From positions 1 to 54,598 of the forward strand of contig PXBG01000034.1 in NCBI GenBank assembly GCA_003566995.1: 54,598 nt of DNA, in the 5' to 3' direction. Shown here one piece after another: positions 1 to 8,459 of the stretch (its first letter is position 1; each line of letters begins with the position of its first letter). The notes beneath the pieces were generated by a model. It saw only the letters and a program-made list of their open reading frames with translations. It made no database searches and was not told the origin of the DNA. The position numbers and the translations under genes were made by a program. Origin of the DNA: Syntrophobacteraceae bacterium (GTDB lineage: Bacteria > Desulfobacterota > Syntrophobacteria > Syntrophobacterales > Syntrophobacteraceae).

Positions 1-209
1 CGGGCGATCTCCACCTCGGGCCGCAAGGGAGAGTGCGCCAGGTGCTGCTCAAACCCTTCCAGTGCCTCTTCATAGGGGAGGGCATTGTGGCTCACAATGG
101 CCAGCACTTTTGGCGGAGGCTGTGCGCACAGAGGGGGCGCCTCCAAAGGGACCAAAAGGCCGACCACGAGCCATAAATATAGAAGGTTCCACTTTAATGA
201 AATCTTCAT
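1..209 (-). CDS. ABC-type substrate-binding protein, N-terminal fragment (runs off the window)
   Basis: The reverse strand is open from an ATG at 209 to the window edge (69 codons). It begins with a classical signal peptide: Lys near the start, a hydrophobic core LLYLWLVVGLLVPL, and a likely cleavage after PPLCA. The mature part continues VLAIVSHNALPYEEAL, which resembles the start of the DUF534/PF04392 ABC substrate-binding family, where the first beta strand is followed by an F/Y-x-E-A-L-x-G-F helix. It is transcribed away from the TonB-dependent receptor, and such binding proteins are often found beside outer-membrane receptors in sulfate reducers, so a shared uptake role is possible. No strong Shine-Dalgarno precedes the ATG. 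Only the N-terminus is seen, so the family call is tentative. Confidence 0.5.
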   Translation of the reverse strand, partial: MKISLKWNLLYLWLVVGLLVPLEAPPLCAQPPPKVLAIVSHNALPYEEALEGFEQHLAHSPLRPEVEIA

Positions 210-754
210 TTGGTAGGAGTCTGGAATCCTTTTCAAGTTTCCGGCTGATTTTTTGGGTTGAGCCAGTCCTCTGCCCACAGGCGCCGCACCTTCCTGCCAT
301 AGAGCGGATCGGTTTTGTGCCCTCTTGGGGTAGTCAAGGCAGCTTTTTGACGCAAGATCGGGTATGCAAATGTTATTCCATGCTTTCGTAGATGTTTGGC
401 CTTGATTCTCCTTGGGAATTTTTTCCTTGGGCTTTTTGCGAGACAATTCTTGGGCATTTTTATTGCATGATGAGTTGATTCCGGATCGCAGGAGGCACAC
501 GAGGCCATGGCTTCCAGATCATGAAAGCTCCATACTGTTTTTTGGGTTCATAAGTAAAGCCGAAATGCACCTGAAAATCATTCCCTGCTGTCCGGCGAAT
601 CCAAACAAATTGCATGAAAACCGGAAGGCTCCTCGTGGAGGCGTAAAAGGGAAATGCCGTTTGGCGGAAGGAGGCTTTCCGGGATCTTGGGACCACTCGA
701 GCATTTGGGTTGAAAACGATTCAGAGCGACACCATGCGGGGGATGAGGAATTTG
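210..754. other. Divergent intergenic region, no supported gene
   Basis: These 545 bases separate the leftward binding-protein gene from the rightward TonB receptor. The short ORFs here show no family features and lack good ribosome-binding sites. The only structured element seen is the three-helix junction at 621-682, listed separately. No clear sigma-70 promoter could be picked with confidence. Confidence 0.5.
621..682 (+). promoter_or_regulatory. Predicted three-way-junction RNA in the TonB receptor leader
   Basis: Three helices fit together by eye. P1 pairs 621-628 with 675-682 (eight pairs including a G-U). P2 pairs 629-632 with 637-640 (CTCC/GGAG, loop TCGT). P3 pairs 655-658 with 663-666 (TGCC/GGCG, loop GTTT). 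The joining strand contains TAAAAGGGAAA. The element lies about 70 bases before the preferred start codon of an outer-membrane receptor gene, a usual position for a riboswitch or other leader control. It does not match a riboswitch class that I can name. Confidence 0.3.
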
Positions 755-2788
755 ATGGCCAGGGCAAACAACGCGCAGTCATACGTTTGGAAAAGAAACT
801 GTCTTCTTTTTTTCTGGGTTTTTCCCTTCCTCTTCACCTGCCTTTTCTTTTCTGAATCACACGCGGATCCGGATGCCTTTCATTTGCACGGCAAAGGGGA
901 TGAGATGCTCCTTTTTCAGGACATTCCCTCCGTTTTTGGGGCATCAAAGTATGAGCAGAAGTTGAGTGAAGCCCCTTCCTCAGTGAGTATCGTCACCAGC
1001 GGGGAGATTAAAAAGTACGGCTACCGCACCCTCGGCGACATTCTCAAGAACCAGAGCGGCTTTTTCATCACCTACGACCGAGTGTATCAGTATGTGGGTG
1101 CCCGTGGGTTTTCCAGGCCGGGCGACCTCAACACACGCATTCTTCTTTTGGTCGACGGTCACCGCATCAACGATGCCATCTTCGATCAGGCTCTCCTGGG
1201 AACAGAATTCCCCGTGGAAATCGACCTCATTGATCGTGTGGAAATCATTCGTGGTCCCAGTTCTTCCATATACGGCAGCAATGCTTTTTTTGGAGTCATC
1301 AATGTGATCACCAAAAAAGGGCGTGCTCTGAGGGGTACGGAAGTGTCCGGCGAGGCGGCCAGTCACGACACCTACAAGGGGCGCATCACTTACGGAAATC
1401 GCTTCCAAAATGGCTTGGAGGTCCTGGTTTCCGGGTCGGGGTTTTCAAGTGATGGAAGGGACCTGTATTTTGAGGAGTTTGATCGTCCCGGACTCGGGGA
1501 TGGAGTGGCCCGCGGGCTCGACGGGGATGATTTCTACAACCTGTTCACGAATATTTCCTACAAGGACTTCACGCTGCAATCTGCTTTTCACTCCAGGGAA
1601 AAGGGGATTCCCACCGCCCCTGCGGTAAGGATCTTCAACGACCCCGACTCGTGGGCCGACGATGTGCGTGCCTACCTGAACCTCAAATACGACCGTGTCT
1701 TCGACAATGGGTGGAGTCTTCTGGCGCGGCTCTACTATGACTATTACAAGTATGAAGGATTTTATCCTTATCTTCTGTCCCTGTCGGAAAAGGATCCCCT
1801 TCAGCGGGTGGTCGTGCAGGATCTGGCCCGGGCTCAATGGTTCGGAGGGGAAGCTCAGGTGAGCAGGCGGTTTTTTGACAGTCACCGGGTCATTCTGGGA
1901 GCCGAATTTCGAAGTAACTTCGCCCAGGACCAGTCGGCAAAAATAAGGGGCACGGGCGACACGGTCTTTGAGAGCAAAAAAGATTCTCACAGCTGGGCCC
2001 TTTATGTTCAGGATGAATTTCAGATTTTTGACAACCTCATTCTCAATGCCGGCCTGCGATTCGACCACCACGATCTTTTCGGGGGACGGGTCAATCCGAG
2101 AATTGCCCTCATCTACAACCCCGTTCCGGAAACAACCCTGAAGTTTCTCTATGGCCGCGCCTTTCGCTCTCCCAATGCCTATGAGCTCTACTACCTGGAA
2201 AGTCCTCATGGAGATCTTGAGCCCGAAACCATCGACACCTACGAGTTCGTGTGGGAACAGTCCGTCAGGGAAGCGTTTCGCCTGAGAACCTCCCTTTTTC
2301 ACTACAACATCAGAGATATCATCACTCTAAAAGAAGATCTTCTTTTCAGAAATGTGGACAAGGCCAATGCCACAGGAGTGGAAGTTGAACTGGAGGGCAA
2401 GCTTCCCCATGGGCTGGAGAGCTACCTGAGTTACACCTTGCAGGTTGCGGAAGATGGCCGGACAGGCAGGAGGCTGACCAATTCCCCCCGGCACATGGTG
2501 AAGGCGGGACTCAGCGCTCCTCTTTATGAGGACAGTCTTTTCGGGTCGATCAATCTCCGGTACATGGACAGTCGTCTCACCCTTCAGGGCAGGGATGCAG
2601 ATGATTATTTCGTGGTTGATGCCACCCTTTTTTCCCGAAATCTTTTCAGTAAAAGACTGGAGATTTCAGCGAGCGTCTACAATATTTTTGATAAAAATTA
2701 TGGCTATCCCGCGTCTCAGGAGCATCACCAGAACATTATTCAGCAGGATGGAAGAACCTGGAGACTCAAAGCCACCTACTCATTCTGA
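755..2788 (+). CDS. TonB-dependent outer-membrane receptor
   Basis: The protein has 677 residues from the ATG at 755, chosen because GAGGAA lies four bases upstream; a TTG at 710 and ATGs at 734 and 743 are in frame but poorer. A signal peptide (hydrophobic residues about 16-32, cleavage after SHA at 37) is followed by a plug domain, with VEIIRGPSSSIYGSNAFFGV and VITKKG, the typical plug motif. The rest is a beta-barrel with many alternating aromatic strands, ending in WRLKATYSF with the C-terminal Phe needed for outer-membrane insertion. Such receptors import siderophores, cobalamin or other scarce ligands using TonB/ExbBD energy. The overall look is CirA/BtuB-like, but the ligand cannot be read from the sequence. 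A terminator-like hairpin follows the stop codon. Confidence 0.92.
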   Translation: MARANNAQSYVWKRNCLLFFWVFPFLFTCLFFSESHADPDAFHLHGKGDEMLLFQDIPSVFGASKYEQKLSEAPSSVSIVTSGEIKKYGYRTLGDILKNQSGFFITYDRVYQYVGARGFSRPGDLNTRILLLVDGHRINDAIFDQALLGTEFPVEIDLIDRVEIIRGPSSSIYGSNAFFGVINVITKKGRALRGTEVSGEAASHDTYKGRITYGNRFQNGLEVLVSGSGFSSDGRDLYFEEFDRPGLGDGVARGLDGDDFYNLFTNISYKDFTLQSAFHSREKGIPTAPAVRIFNDPDSWADDVRAYLNLKYDRVFDNGWSLLARLYYDYYKYEGFYPYLLSLSEKDPLQRVVVQDLARAQWFGGEAQVSRRFFDSHRVILGAEFRSNFAQDQSAKIRGTGDTVFESKKDSHSWALYVQDEFQIFDNLILNAGLRFDHHDLFGGRVNPRIALIYNPVPETTLKFLYGRAFRSPNAYELYYLESPHGDLEPETIDTYEFVWEQSVREAFRLRTSLFHYNIRDIITLKEDLLFRNVDKANATGVEVELEGKLPHGLESYLSYTLQVAEDGRTGRRLTNSPRHMVKAGLSAPLYEDSLFGSINLRYMDSRLTLQGRDADDYFVVDATLFSRNLFSKRLEISASVYNIFDKNYGYPASQEHHQNIIQQDGRTWRLKATYSF

Positions 2789-2826
2789 AGCTGCGACAAA
2801 TCTGCTTTTCTTTTTACTTTCCAGAG

Positions 2827-2882
2827 CGGAAGACTTGGCATTTTTTTAGAAAAGAGATCTGTCGAGTCTTCCGGTTTTTTCC
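2827..2882 (+). terminator. Intrinsic terminator after the TonB receptor gene
   Basis: CGGAAGACT at 2827-2835 is perfectly complementary to AGTCTTCCG at 2865-2873, and a run of six T follows at 2875-2880. The 29-base loop is long, which lowers the confidence. Confidence 0.5.
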
Positions 2883-3031
2883 TTCCCTCGATTCTCATGT
2901 TCAAAGTGGACAGTGTTCGCATTGCGCTCAATGCCTCCGCAAGGCTTTCAGGGTCCTGATCTCTCATGAAATGGTTCACGGGAGAAAAGGGCCGGCTTTA
3001 AGGAATGAAAAATTCCCGGGAAAGGGATCCC

Positions 3032-3988
3032 ATGCGGTCCATCTGTGTGGCTCACGAAACTCCTCACTGGCATGAAAATACGATGAGTGATGAAATGCGT
3101 TTCATTTACACGCCCCTGGAAGCCGCCAGGAGAGAAGTGTGGAAAAGGTGGAATGACCGAAAACTCAAAGAGCGCATTGACGCCATGTTTCAGAAGGGGT
3201 GGCCGGATTTTTTCCGGGATATTCCAAAGGCTGTTCTCGCCAGGAACATTGCCAGTCCCAACATGGAACTCATCCATTTTTTTGATCTGGCTGAATCCGC
3301 CGCTCTTCCACCCCTGGTTCTGGAATACACCGAAGACCGGTTCACTCCAAAGAACCAGGAAAAATACTTTCTTGGCAAATTGTTCTTTTATGGAGGACGG
3401 GGAAGAAAAGGGGGGCAAAAGCTGAGCGCCTGCAGGGTCATCGATTTCAACGGGGCCCATGGAAAAAAGCTTTCTCAAATCCAGACACGAAAAGGTGAGT
3501 CCCTCCCTCTTTTCCATCACAGAATCCTCAGCCACATCCTTCCCGGAGCAGAAAAAAGCGTCGTGGACATGTCCTCGTGGGTCCTTGCAAATGGGAAAAC
3601 GGCTTCCACCTTCTACGCGCGCTACCTCTCCTTTTTCATCTGTCACGGGATCCTTTTTGAAAACTTTATCCTGCAATATGAAGAAGAGGCGTTCACCCGG
3701 GAGGTCGTCCTTCCGGCGATCCTTCAATTGGAGTCCCTTCTGGGTGTCAAGCCTTTGATCGTTCCCTTGTGTCCTTTTGCCAACGAAAACGATCCCTATT
3801 GGAAGTATTACCCTGAGGAGACTGAAAAGGTGGTGTCCGCAAGCAAGGAAAACGACGGTTTTTCCATCTCTTTCGGGGAACCGTCCTCTGCCCGTGAAAA
3901 GGGGTCCTTCAGTGAGAGTGACAATGGTCATGGGCCTCGGCACCTCGGGGTTTCATCTCAAAAAGGCCTCTTTGAAGTGGGTCTTTGA
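3032..3988 (+). CDS. Conserved-looking hypothetical protein
   Basis: This open frame gives about 318 residues from the ATG at 3032, which is preceded at five bases by GGGAAAGGG; an upstream ATG at 3005 has AAGGA too close to it, and an ATG at 3083 is also possible. No domain was recognised. It looks like a soluble cytosolic protein: no signal peptide or membrane span, with a charged N-terminal part (REVWKRWNDRKLKERIDAMF) and mixed helix/strand content such as LPPLVLEYTEDRF and GVKPLIVPLCPF. The last 50 residues are Ser/Gly/Lys rich and probably disordered. It stands alone between the TonB receptor terminator and a membrane protein gene. The function is unknown. Confidence 0.65.
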   Translation: MRSICVAHETPHWHENTMSDEMRFIYTPLEAARREVWKRWNDRKLKERIDAMFQKGWPDFFRDIPKAVLARNIASPNMELIHFFDLAESAALPPLVLEYTEDRFTPKNQEKYFLGKLFFYGGRGRKGGQKLSACRVIDFNGAHGKKLSQIQTRKGESLPLFHHRILSHILPGAEKSVVDMSSWVLANGKTASTFYARYLSFFICHGILFENFILQYEEEAFTREVVLPAILQLESLLGVKPLIVPLCPFANENDPYWKYYPEETEKVVSASKENDGFSISFGEPSSAREKGSFSESDNGHGPRHLGVSSQKGLFEVGL

Positions 3989-4133
3989 AAACTTTTCATA
4001 CAGAGGAAGGGCAGCTGAACAAGGTGTCAAAGTTCTGTCGACTCAGAGCCCCTGAGTGGAAGGTTTGTGTCAAACTTCAGACAGAGTGTGAGCGCGATCC
4101 TTGACTTGGGCGCAGTGCGTTGAAGGGGGAGGG

Positions 4134-4685
4134 GTGATTTCCAGGCTTTCAGGCATAGTCCGCACTTTCATGGGCATAGAAGACCGGTCCGTTCTTGTTC
4201 GCCAAACGGGAATACTGGCGGTTGCAGCCCTTCTTTACCGTCAGCTGGACTGGATTTTGGTCGCTCTCACCGCTTCCCTGGTGGCCATCTTGAAATATCA
4301 CCATGTGAGCCACCTTCACATTTTTTTTCTTCTCTGGATGGGGAATCTGCTTCTTTCCTGGGGAGTGATCGTTTGCAGCCAGAAAGTCCAGGTGGACTTC
4401 ACCCTTTCCAATGGATGGAGACGGCTGGTGAACAGGGCAGCGGGGCGTTCAAGGTCCCTGGGGTGGGCTCTGGAGGCGGGATTCATCATGGGAATCAGTC
4501 TCTGGGCTGGAGCAGGGCCTCTTTATATCTTTCTGAGGGAGAGAATTCCATCCCGTTCCCTTCTCGTCTTTTTGCTTTTCGCCGTTTCGGGGATTCAGAT
4601 GGCCCTCTGGGCAGGATTTTTTGTTTTGGGATACGATTCCCTGTCCAGCTTGCTGGCAGCTGCCTTGCCTGGAGGAAGAAGCTGA
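4134..4685 (+). CDS. Integral membrane protein of unknown function
   Basis: The protein has 183 residues from a GTG at 4134 that directly follows GGGGGAGGG; TTG 4101 and ATG 4170 are alternatives. Four to five hydrophobic segments are visible: two around TGILAVAALLYRQLDWILVALTASL, then HIFFLLWMGNLLLSWGVIV, GFIMGISLWAGAGPLYIFL and SLLVFLLFAVSGIQMALWAG. Basic residues cluster in the loop between the third and fourth segments (NGWRRLVNRAAGRSRS), suggesting that this loop faces the cytoplasm. No transporter or enzyme motif was recognised. The GNAT-like gene follows 132 bases downstream on the same strand, so the two may be co-transcribed. Confidence 0.65.
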   Translation: MISRLSGIVRTFMGIEDRSVLVRQTGILAVAALLYRQLDWILVALTASLVAILKYHHVSHLHIFFLLWMGNLLLSWGVIVCSQKVQVDFTLSNGWRRLVNRAAGRSRSLGWALEAGFIMGISLWAGAGPLYIFLRERIPSRSLLVFLLFAVSGIQMALWAGFFVLGYDSLSSLLAAALPGGRS

Positions 4686-4817
4686 TGGGCCTGCACCCCC
4701 TCTGTCCCTCTTCTCACGGAAAATGCTGAAGAGCGGGCAGCCGGCTGCATCATACGCCTGGGTGAATATGTTCCCCGGCTTTGTGGACCTTTTGATGAAA
4801 AAGAAAGGGAGGGATTT

Positions 4818-5375
4818 TTGGAAGCTTCTCTTTTGCGACCGGGCGATTCCGTTTCCATGGACAGTGTGGTTCAGTTGGTCATGGATTGCAGTCCCATGCC
4901 CCACGTGGACCGCGAGGAAACGGCCCGGGAGCTTGCTGCCTTCATAGAGGAAGAACGCAATCTTTTTGTCATCGTGAAAAACAATGAAGAAAGAGTGATT
5001 GGTTTTTGTGGCGTCACGCCTCACGATCGGGTCTTGGAGGACCTGCTTCCCCACGATCCCCACCTGAGTCAGGATCCGGACCGCTATTACCTTGAAATGA
5101 TGGGCGTTGCCCGGGAGTACCGCAAAAGTGCCGCCTTCATTCATCTGACCCTCAAGAGCGTGGAGTCATCCCTGGCGCTGGGAGTGCATCGGTTTTCCAG
5201 TCACAGCCTGATCAGCAACGGGATCAACGTGACTGTCAAAAAACTGTTCTCTCACTGCGTGGGACATCGTGTGATTTCTGACTGGATGGGCACCGGGGAG
5301 TCCTGTGAGTATCTGGAATTTGCTGTGTCTGAAAAGGATATTGTCAGGATGCGGAAGATTTTGAGACTCAAGTGA
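4818..5375 (+). CDS. GNAT-like acetyltransferase fold protein
   Basis: The protein has 185 residues from a TTG at 4818 with GGGAGG four bases upstream. The middle and C-terminal parts follow the GNAT layout: a strand NLFVIVKNNEERVIGFCGV, then YYLEMMGVAREYRKSAAFIHL, where the strand-turn-helix normally binds the pyrophosphate of acetyl-CoA, then LGVHRFSSHSLISNGINVTVKKLF in the place of the usual N-x-x-x-x-x-Y/F helix. The canonical Q/R-x-x-G-x-G/A loop is not intact (REYRKSAA), so binding of acetyl-CoA is uncertain. The frame stays open for 44 codons upstream of the TTG with coding-like composition but no usual start codon, so the N-terminus may be mis-set or frameshifted. Confidence 0.5.
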   Translation: MEASLLRPGDSVSMDSVVQLVMDCSPMPHVDREETARELAAFIEEERNLFVIVKNNEERVIGFCGVTPHDRVLEDLLPHDPHLSQDPDRYYLEMMGVAREYRKSAAFIHLTLKSVESSLALGVHRFSSHSLISNGINVTVKKLFSHCVGHRVISDWMGTGESCEYLEFAVSEKDIVRMRKILRLK

Positions 5376-5440
5376 AGGCAGTCACTTGATGCTGTCAAGA
5401 TGGGCGGGTACGGAAAGCGGTACACCTGATCATTGAAAAA

Positions 5441-5468
5441 CAAAAAAGCCCAACCCCGCGGTTGGGCT
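5441..5468 (-). terminator. Intrinsic terminator of the tRNA-Ser pair
   Basis: On the reverse strand a perfect nine-base stem AGCCCAACC/GGTTGGGCT (5468-5460 with 5455-5447) with a four-base loop is followed by six T. It lies directly downstream of both tRNA-Ser genes. Confidence 0.8.
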
Positions 5469-5480
5469 AAGTGTTTGATC

Positions 5481-5574
5481 TGGCGGAGAGAGAGGGATTC
5501 GAACCCTCGGTAGAGCTTTTGACCCTACACTCGCTTAGCAGGCGAGCGCCTTCAGCCGACTCGGCCATCTCTCC
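5481..5574 (-). tRNA. tRNA-Ser (anticodon GCU)
   Basis: On the reverse strand the acceptor stem GGAGAGA pairs with TCTCTCC, followed by discriminator G and an encoded CCA (5481-5483). The anticodon arm CTCGC-CTGCTAA-GCGAG gives GCU, which reads AGC and AGU. The long variable arm typical of class II tRNA-Ser and the GGTTCGAATCC T-arm are present. Confidence 0.95.
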
Positions 5575-5590
5575 GGGCTGTGCAGCTTCA

Positions 5591-5676
5591 TGGCGGAGGG
5601 AGTAGGATTCGAACCCACGGAACTTTCGTTCAACGGTTTTCAAGACCGCCGCCTTAAACCACTCGGCCATCCCTCC
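5591..5676 (-). tRNA. tRNA-Ser (anticodon UGA)
   Basis: On the reverse strand the acceptor stem GGAGGGA pairs with TCCCTCC, followed by G and an encoded CCA. The anticodon loop CTTGAAA gives UGA. A class II variable arm and the GGTTCGAATCC T-arm are present. It precedes the tRNA-Ser(GCU) gene by 16 bases, so both are probably processed from one transcript. Confidence 0.95.
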
Positions 5677-5711
5677 ACTGCCTTGAACTTTCTCAATTTT
5701 TAGAGATAGAA

Positions 5712-5740
5712 CATCTATCATCGACTCAGCATTGTGTCAA
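5712..5740 (-). promoter_or_regulatory. Sigma-70 promoter of the tRNA-Ser pair
   Basis: On the reverse strand a perfect -35 TTGACA (5740-5735), 17 bases, and -10 TAGATG (5717-5712) lie about 35 bases before the mature 5' end of tRNA-Ser(UGA). Confidence 0.7.
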
Positions 5741-5991
5741 TACCTCCTCTCAATAAAAAAGACCGCCCCGCTCCTGGCCCCACTGCTCCATTTACCCGTT
5801 GCGGAGCTGTCCCCTTTGTGTTTTTCTGTTTGAGATTTTTGGAGAATGACACAAATATTCCCCATCTTGATTTCCATGTTTTCATTGAGTTTCCGGGCGG
5901 CAGGAGGGCTCTGCTGTCACACGTCGCTCCCTTTGGAATTTTTCGTTGGCAGGCTTTCAATCACCCATAAACCTGAAAAATCGGCATTTCA

Positions 5992-7158
5992 ATGAAAACT
6001 GCTTATTTCGATTGTTTCTCGGGCATCAGTGGAGACATGATACTGGGGGCCATGCTCGACCTCGGCCTTTCCCAGGATCACCTGCGGCAGGAACTGAGCA
6101 AGACCGCCCTTTCGGGATACTCATTGAAAGCATGGCGGGAGAGCAGGGGGGCCATTTCAGGGTTTCGGTTTCAGGTGGTTCACGGAGTACAGCCCCCGCG
6201 GGCCTTTCCCGAAATACGTCGAATTGTCGAAGAAAGCCGTCTGTCCCAATGGGTTCGGGAAAAGGCTCTCGAGGTCTTTGAACGGTTGGCGCAGGCGGAG
6301 GCTCATGTGCATGGAGTGCCCCTGGAGAAGGTCCACTTCCATGAAGTGGGGGCTGTGGATTCCATCGTGGATGTGGTGGGGGCGGTCATCGGGATGGACT
6401 ACCTGGGGGTGGACCGGGTTTGCTCCTCCCCCCTTCCCGCAGGGGGGGGATGGGTCAGGACGGAGCATGGGCTCCTGCCCGTGCCGGCTCCCGCAACCGT
6501 CATGCTCCTCAAGGATGTGCCTCTCTATGGCAGTGGAGCCCAAAGGGAACTGGTCACTCCCACGGGCGCTGCGGTGCTGACCACTTTTGCCCGGGAGTTC
6601 GGCCCCCTTCCCGGCATGCGCCTGCAGGCAGCGGGTTATGGCGTGGGCACTCATCCATCTGCCAGTCCGCCCAACCTTCTGCGGGTTCTTCTGGGGACGG
6701 AAGAGGCAGTCCCCATGGAAAAAACGCTGCTCATGGCTGAAGCCAACATTGATGACATGAACCCCGAGCTTTATGATCATGTTTTCGACCGTCTTTTTGC
6801 TCTCGGTGTTCTGGATGTGCACGCCATTCCCGTGCACATGAAGAAAAACCGTCCGGGAATTCTCCTGCGCGCTCTTTTCGAGCCTTTTTTGAAAGAAAAG
6901 GTTCTGCAGGTGGTGTTTCAGGAGACGACCACTCTCGGGGTTCGCGTCTGCCCGGTCCAGCGTTTTGAACTGGAGCGCGAAATTCTCCACATTGAAACAC
7001 CGCATGGGCCTTGCAGGGTGAAGGTAGCCCGCCTGGCAGAAGGTCAAGTGCGCGCCGTGCCCGAATATGAGGACTGCAAGCGTATTGCCGCTGCATCAGG
7101 AAAGCCTTTGCTCAAGGTGTACGAAGACATCCTGTGGCTCAGTCAAAAGAGGGTTTGA
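5992..7158 (+). CDS. larC: LarC, nickel insertion enzyme for the pincer nucleotide cofactor
   Basis: The protein has 388 residues, the normal length for full LarC (DUF111). It carries the N-terminal CFSGISGDM (8-16), VHFHEVGAVDS (114-124), LPAGGGWVRTEHGLLPVPAP (149-168) and VTPTGAAVL. LarC is the CTP-dependent cyclometallase that inserts nickel into pyridinium-3,5-bisthiocarboxylate mononucleotide, giving the cofactor of lactate racemase and related enzymes. In some bacteria larC is split by a programmed frameshift; here one frame is intact. No larA, larB or larE lies in the window, but lactate-oxidation genes 19-26 kb away make a link with lactate stereoisomers plausible. The ribosome-binding site is weak. 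cinA follows after 50 bases. Confidence 0.93.
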   Translation: MKTAYFDCFSGISGDMILGAMLDLGLSQDHLRQELSKTALSGYSLKAWRESRGAISGFRFQVVHGVQPPRAFPEIRRIVEESRLSQWVREKALEVFERLAQAEAHVHGVPLEKVHFHEVGAVDSIVDVVGAVIGMDYLGVDRVCSSPLPAGGGWVRTEHGLLPVPAPATVMLLKDVPLYGSGAQRELVTPTGAAVLTTFAREFGPLPGMRLQAAGYGVGTHPSASPPNLLRVLLGTEEAVPMEKTLLMAEANIDDMNPELYDHVFDRLFALGVLDVHAIPVHMKKNRPGILLRALFEPFLKEKVLQVVFQETTTLGVRVCPVQRFELEREILHIETPHGPCRVKVARLAEGQVRAVPEYEDCKRIAAASGKPLLKVYEDILWLSQKRV

Positions 7159-7208
7159 CAAAGGAAGGTTGCCATGGTCTGCGGCACATCCATGTGAGGG
7201 AGTTCTCT

Positions 7209-8459
7209 GTGAACACATCGACAGAAGTGGTGGGCTCGCTCCTCACCATCGGGGATGAAATCCTTCAGGGGGACATTCCCAACGGAAATGCCCATCATAT
7301 CGCTTTGAAGCTGAGGGAAAAGGGCTTTCAACTCCAGCACATATTCACTGTGGGCGACCGGGAGGAAGTGATTGCCGAGATGCTCCTGCACTGCATGAAA
7401 CGTTCCCGGTTTGTTATCGTGAGCGGAGGTCTGGGCCCCACGGAAGATGACCGGACCAATGCTGCTGTCTCCAGGGCGCTGGGACTGCCCCTTCTTCATG
7501 ATTCTCAATATCTGGGCTGGTTGAAGGACCGGTTCAGCAATCGGGGTCGTCCCTGGACAAGGGAAGCGGAGAAGCTCACGGAACTTCCGCAGGGTGCCGT
7601 GAAAATCGGGCGTGAGATGGCGGGGCACTTTCTGGAACACGAAAATGTTCCCTGCTACTTTTTGCCCGGTGTGCCCCACGAGATGAAAGATCTCATGGCC
7701 CGTTTTGTTTTGCCCCACTTGGAGAAAAAATTTCCTCGAAGGCCTTATCATGTGAAGCGCGTGCTGCGCTTCCAGGATGTGTTTGAATCGGAGGTGGGCC
7801 ATGAGTTGAAACAGGTGGACGTGGATGCCTGGAATTTGGATGTGGGTTATTATCCTCAGGTCCGTGAAGTGTGGGTTTCCCTCTCGGCCTCGTCTCATGA
7901 CCCCGCGGAGGCCCTGATGCGGGTGAACGAAGGGGAGAGGAAGGTGCTGGAAAGGTTGGGGCGCCATAAGATGAGCGGATACGGGGATGATCCCCTGGAA
8001 AAGGTGGTGGGGCGGCAGCTTTTGCAAAAGAACTGGAAAATGGCTGCTGCTGAATCCTGCACGGGGGGCCTTGTGGCACAGCGCATCACGTCCGTTTCGG
8101 GATCATCCGGGTATTTTGATCGGGGATTTGTCACTTACAGCAATGAGGCCAAAAAGACCCTTTTGGGGGTGCCCGGGGAGTTGCTGGAAGTTCACGGGGC
8201 CGTCAGTGGACCCGTGGCTCTGGCCATGGCTCAGGGGGTCAGGGAGAAAGCGGGAGTGGACATCGGTGTGGGGATTACGGGCATTGCGGGCCCCACGGGG
8301 GGGAGCGCGGAGAAACCTGTTGGCACCGTTTTCATGGCGTGTGCCACCGCGGATGATTCCCGGGTGGAAAAGCACCTGTTCCAAGGTGACCGGGAAACCA
8401 TTCGTCAGTTTGCCGGCCAGGCGGCTCTGCAGTTGCTGTGGAGGATGCTGTGCAGATGA
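7209..8459 (+). CDS. cinA: CinA-like nicotinamide-nucleotide amidase / molybdopterin-binding-fold protein
   Basis: The protein has 416 residues from a GTG at 7209 preceded by GAGGGAG; the frame is open further upstream, but this start gives the usual N-terminus (TEVVGSLLTIGDEILQGDIPN). The N-terminal domain is of the MoCF-biosynthesis fold, with IVSGGLGPTEDDRTNAAVSR, and is linked in this family to ADP-ribose pyrophosphatase activity. The C-terminal domain is PncC-like NMN deamidase, with AAESCTGGLVAQRIT, SSGYFDRGFVTYSNEAK and VGITGIAGPTGGS, and acts in pyridine nucleotide salvage. The stop overlaps the thpR start (ATGA), and recA follows. The cinA-thpR-recA order is common in bacteria and suggests one operon. 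Confidence 0.94.
   Translation: MNTSTEVVGSLLTIGDEILQGDIPNGNAHHIALKLREKGFQLQHIFTVGDREEVIAEMLLHCMKRSRFVIVSGGLGPTEDDRTNAAVSRALGLPLLHDSQYLGWLKDRFSNRGRPWTREAEKLTELPQGAVKIGREMAGHFLEHENVPCYFLPGVPHEMKDLMARFVLPHLEKKFPRRPYHVKRVLRFQDVFESEVGHELKQVDVDAWNLDVGYYPQVREVWVSLSASSHDPAEALMRVNEGERKVLERLGRHKMSGYGDDPLEKVVGRQLLQKNWKMAAAESCTGGLVAQRITSVSGSSGYFDRGFVTYSNEAKKTLLGVPGELLEVHGAVSGPVALAMAQGVREKAGVDIGVGITGIAGPTGGSAEKPVGTVFMACATADDSRVEKHLFQGDRETIRQFAGQAALQLLWRMLCR

Noticed and set aside
621..682. A cobalamin riboswitch, suggested by AAAAGGGAA before a TonB receptor gene
   Set aside because: The following GGTG core and the downstream B12 box are absent, so only an unclassified structured leader is reported.
2776..2979. 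A 67-residue reverse-strand frame past the TonB receptor gene
   Set aside because: It overlaps the receptor's end and contains the terminator-like hairpin; no ribosome-binding site or family features were seen, though its composition is not impossible for a real small gene.
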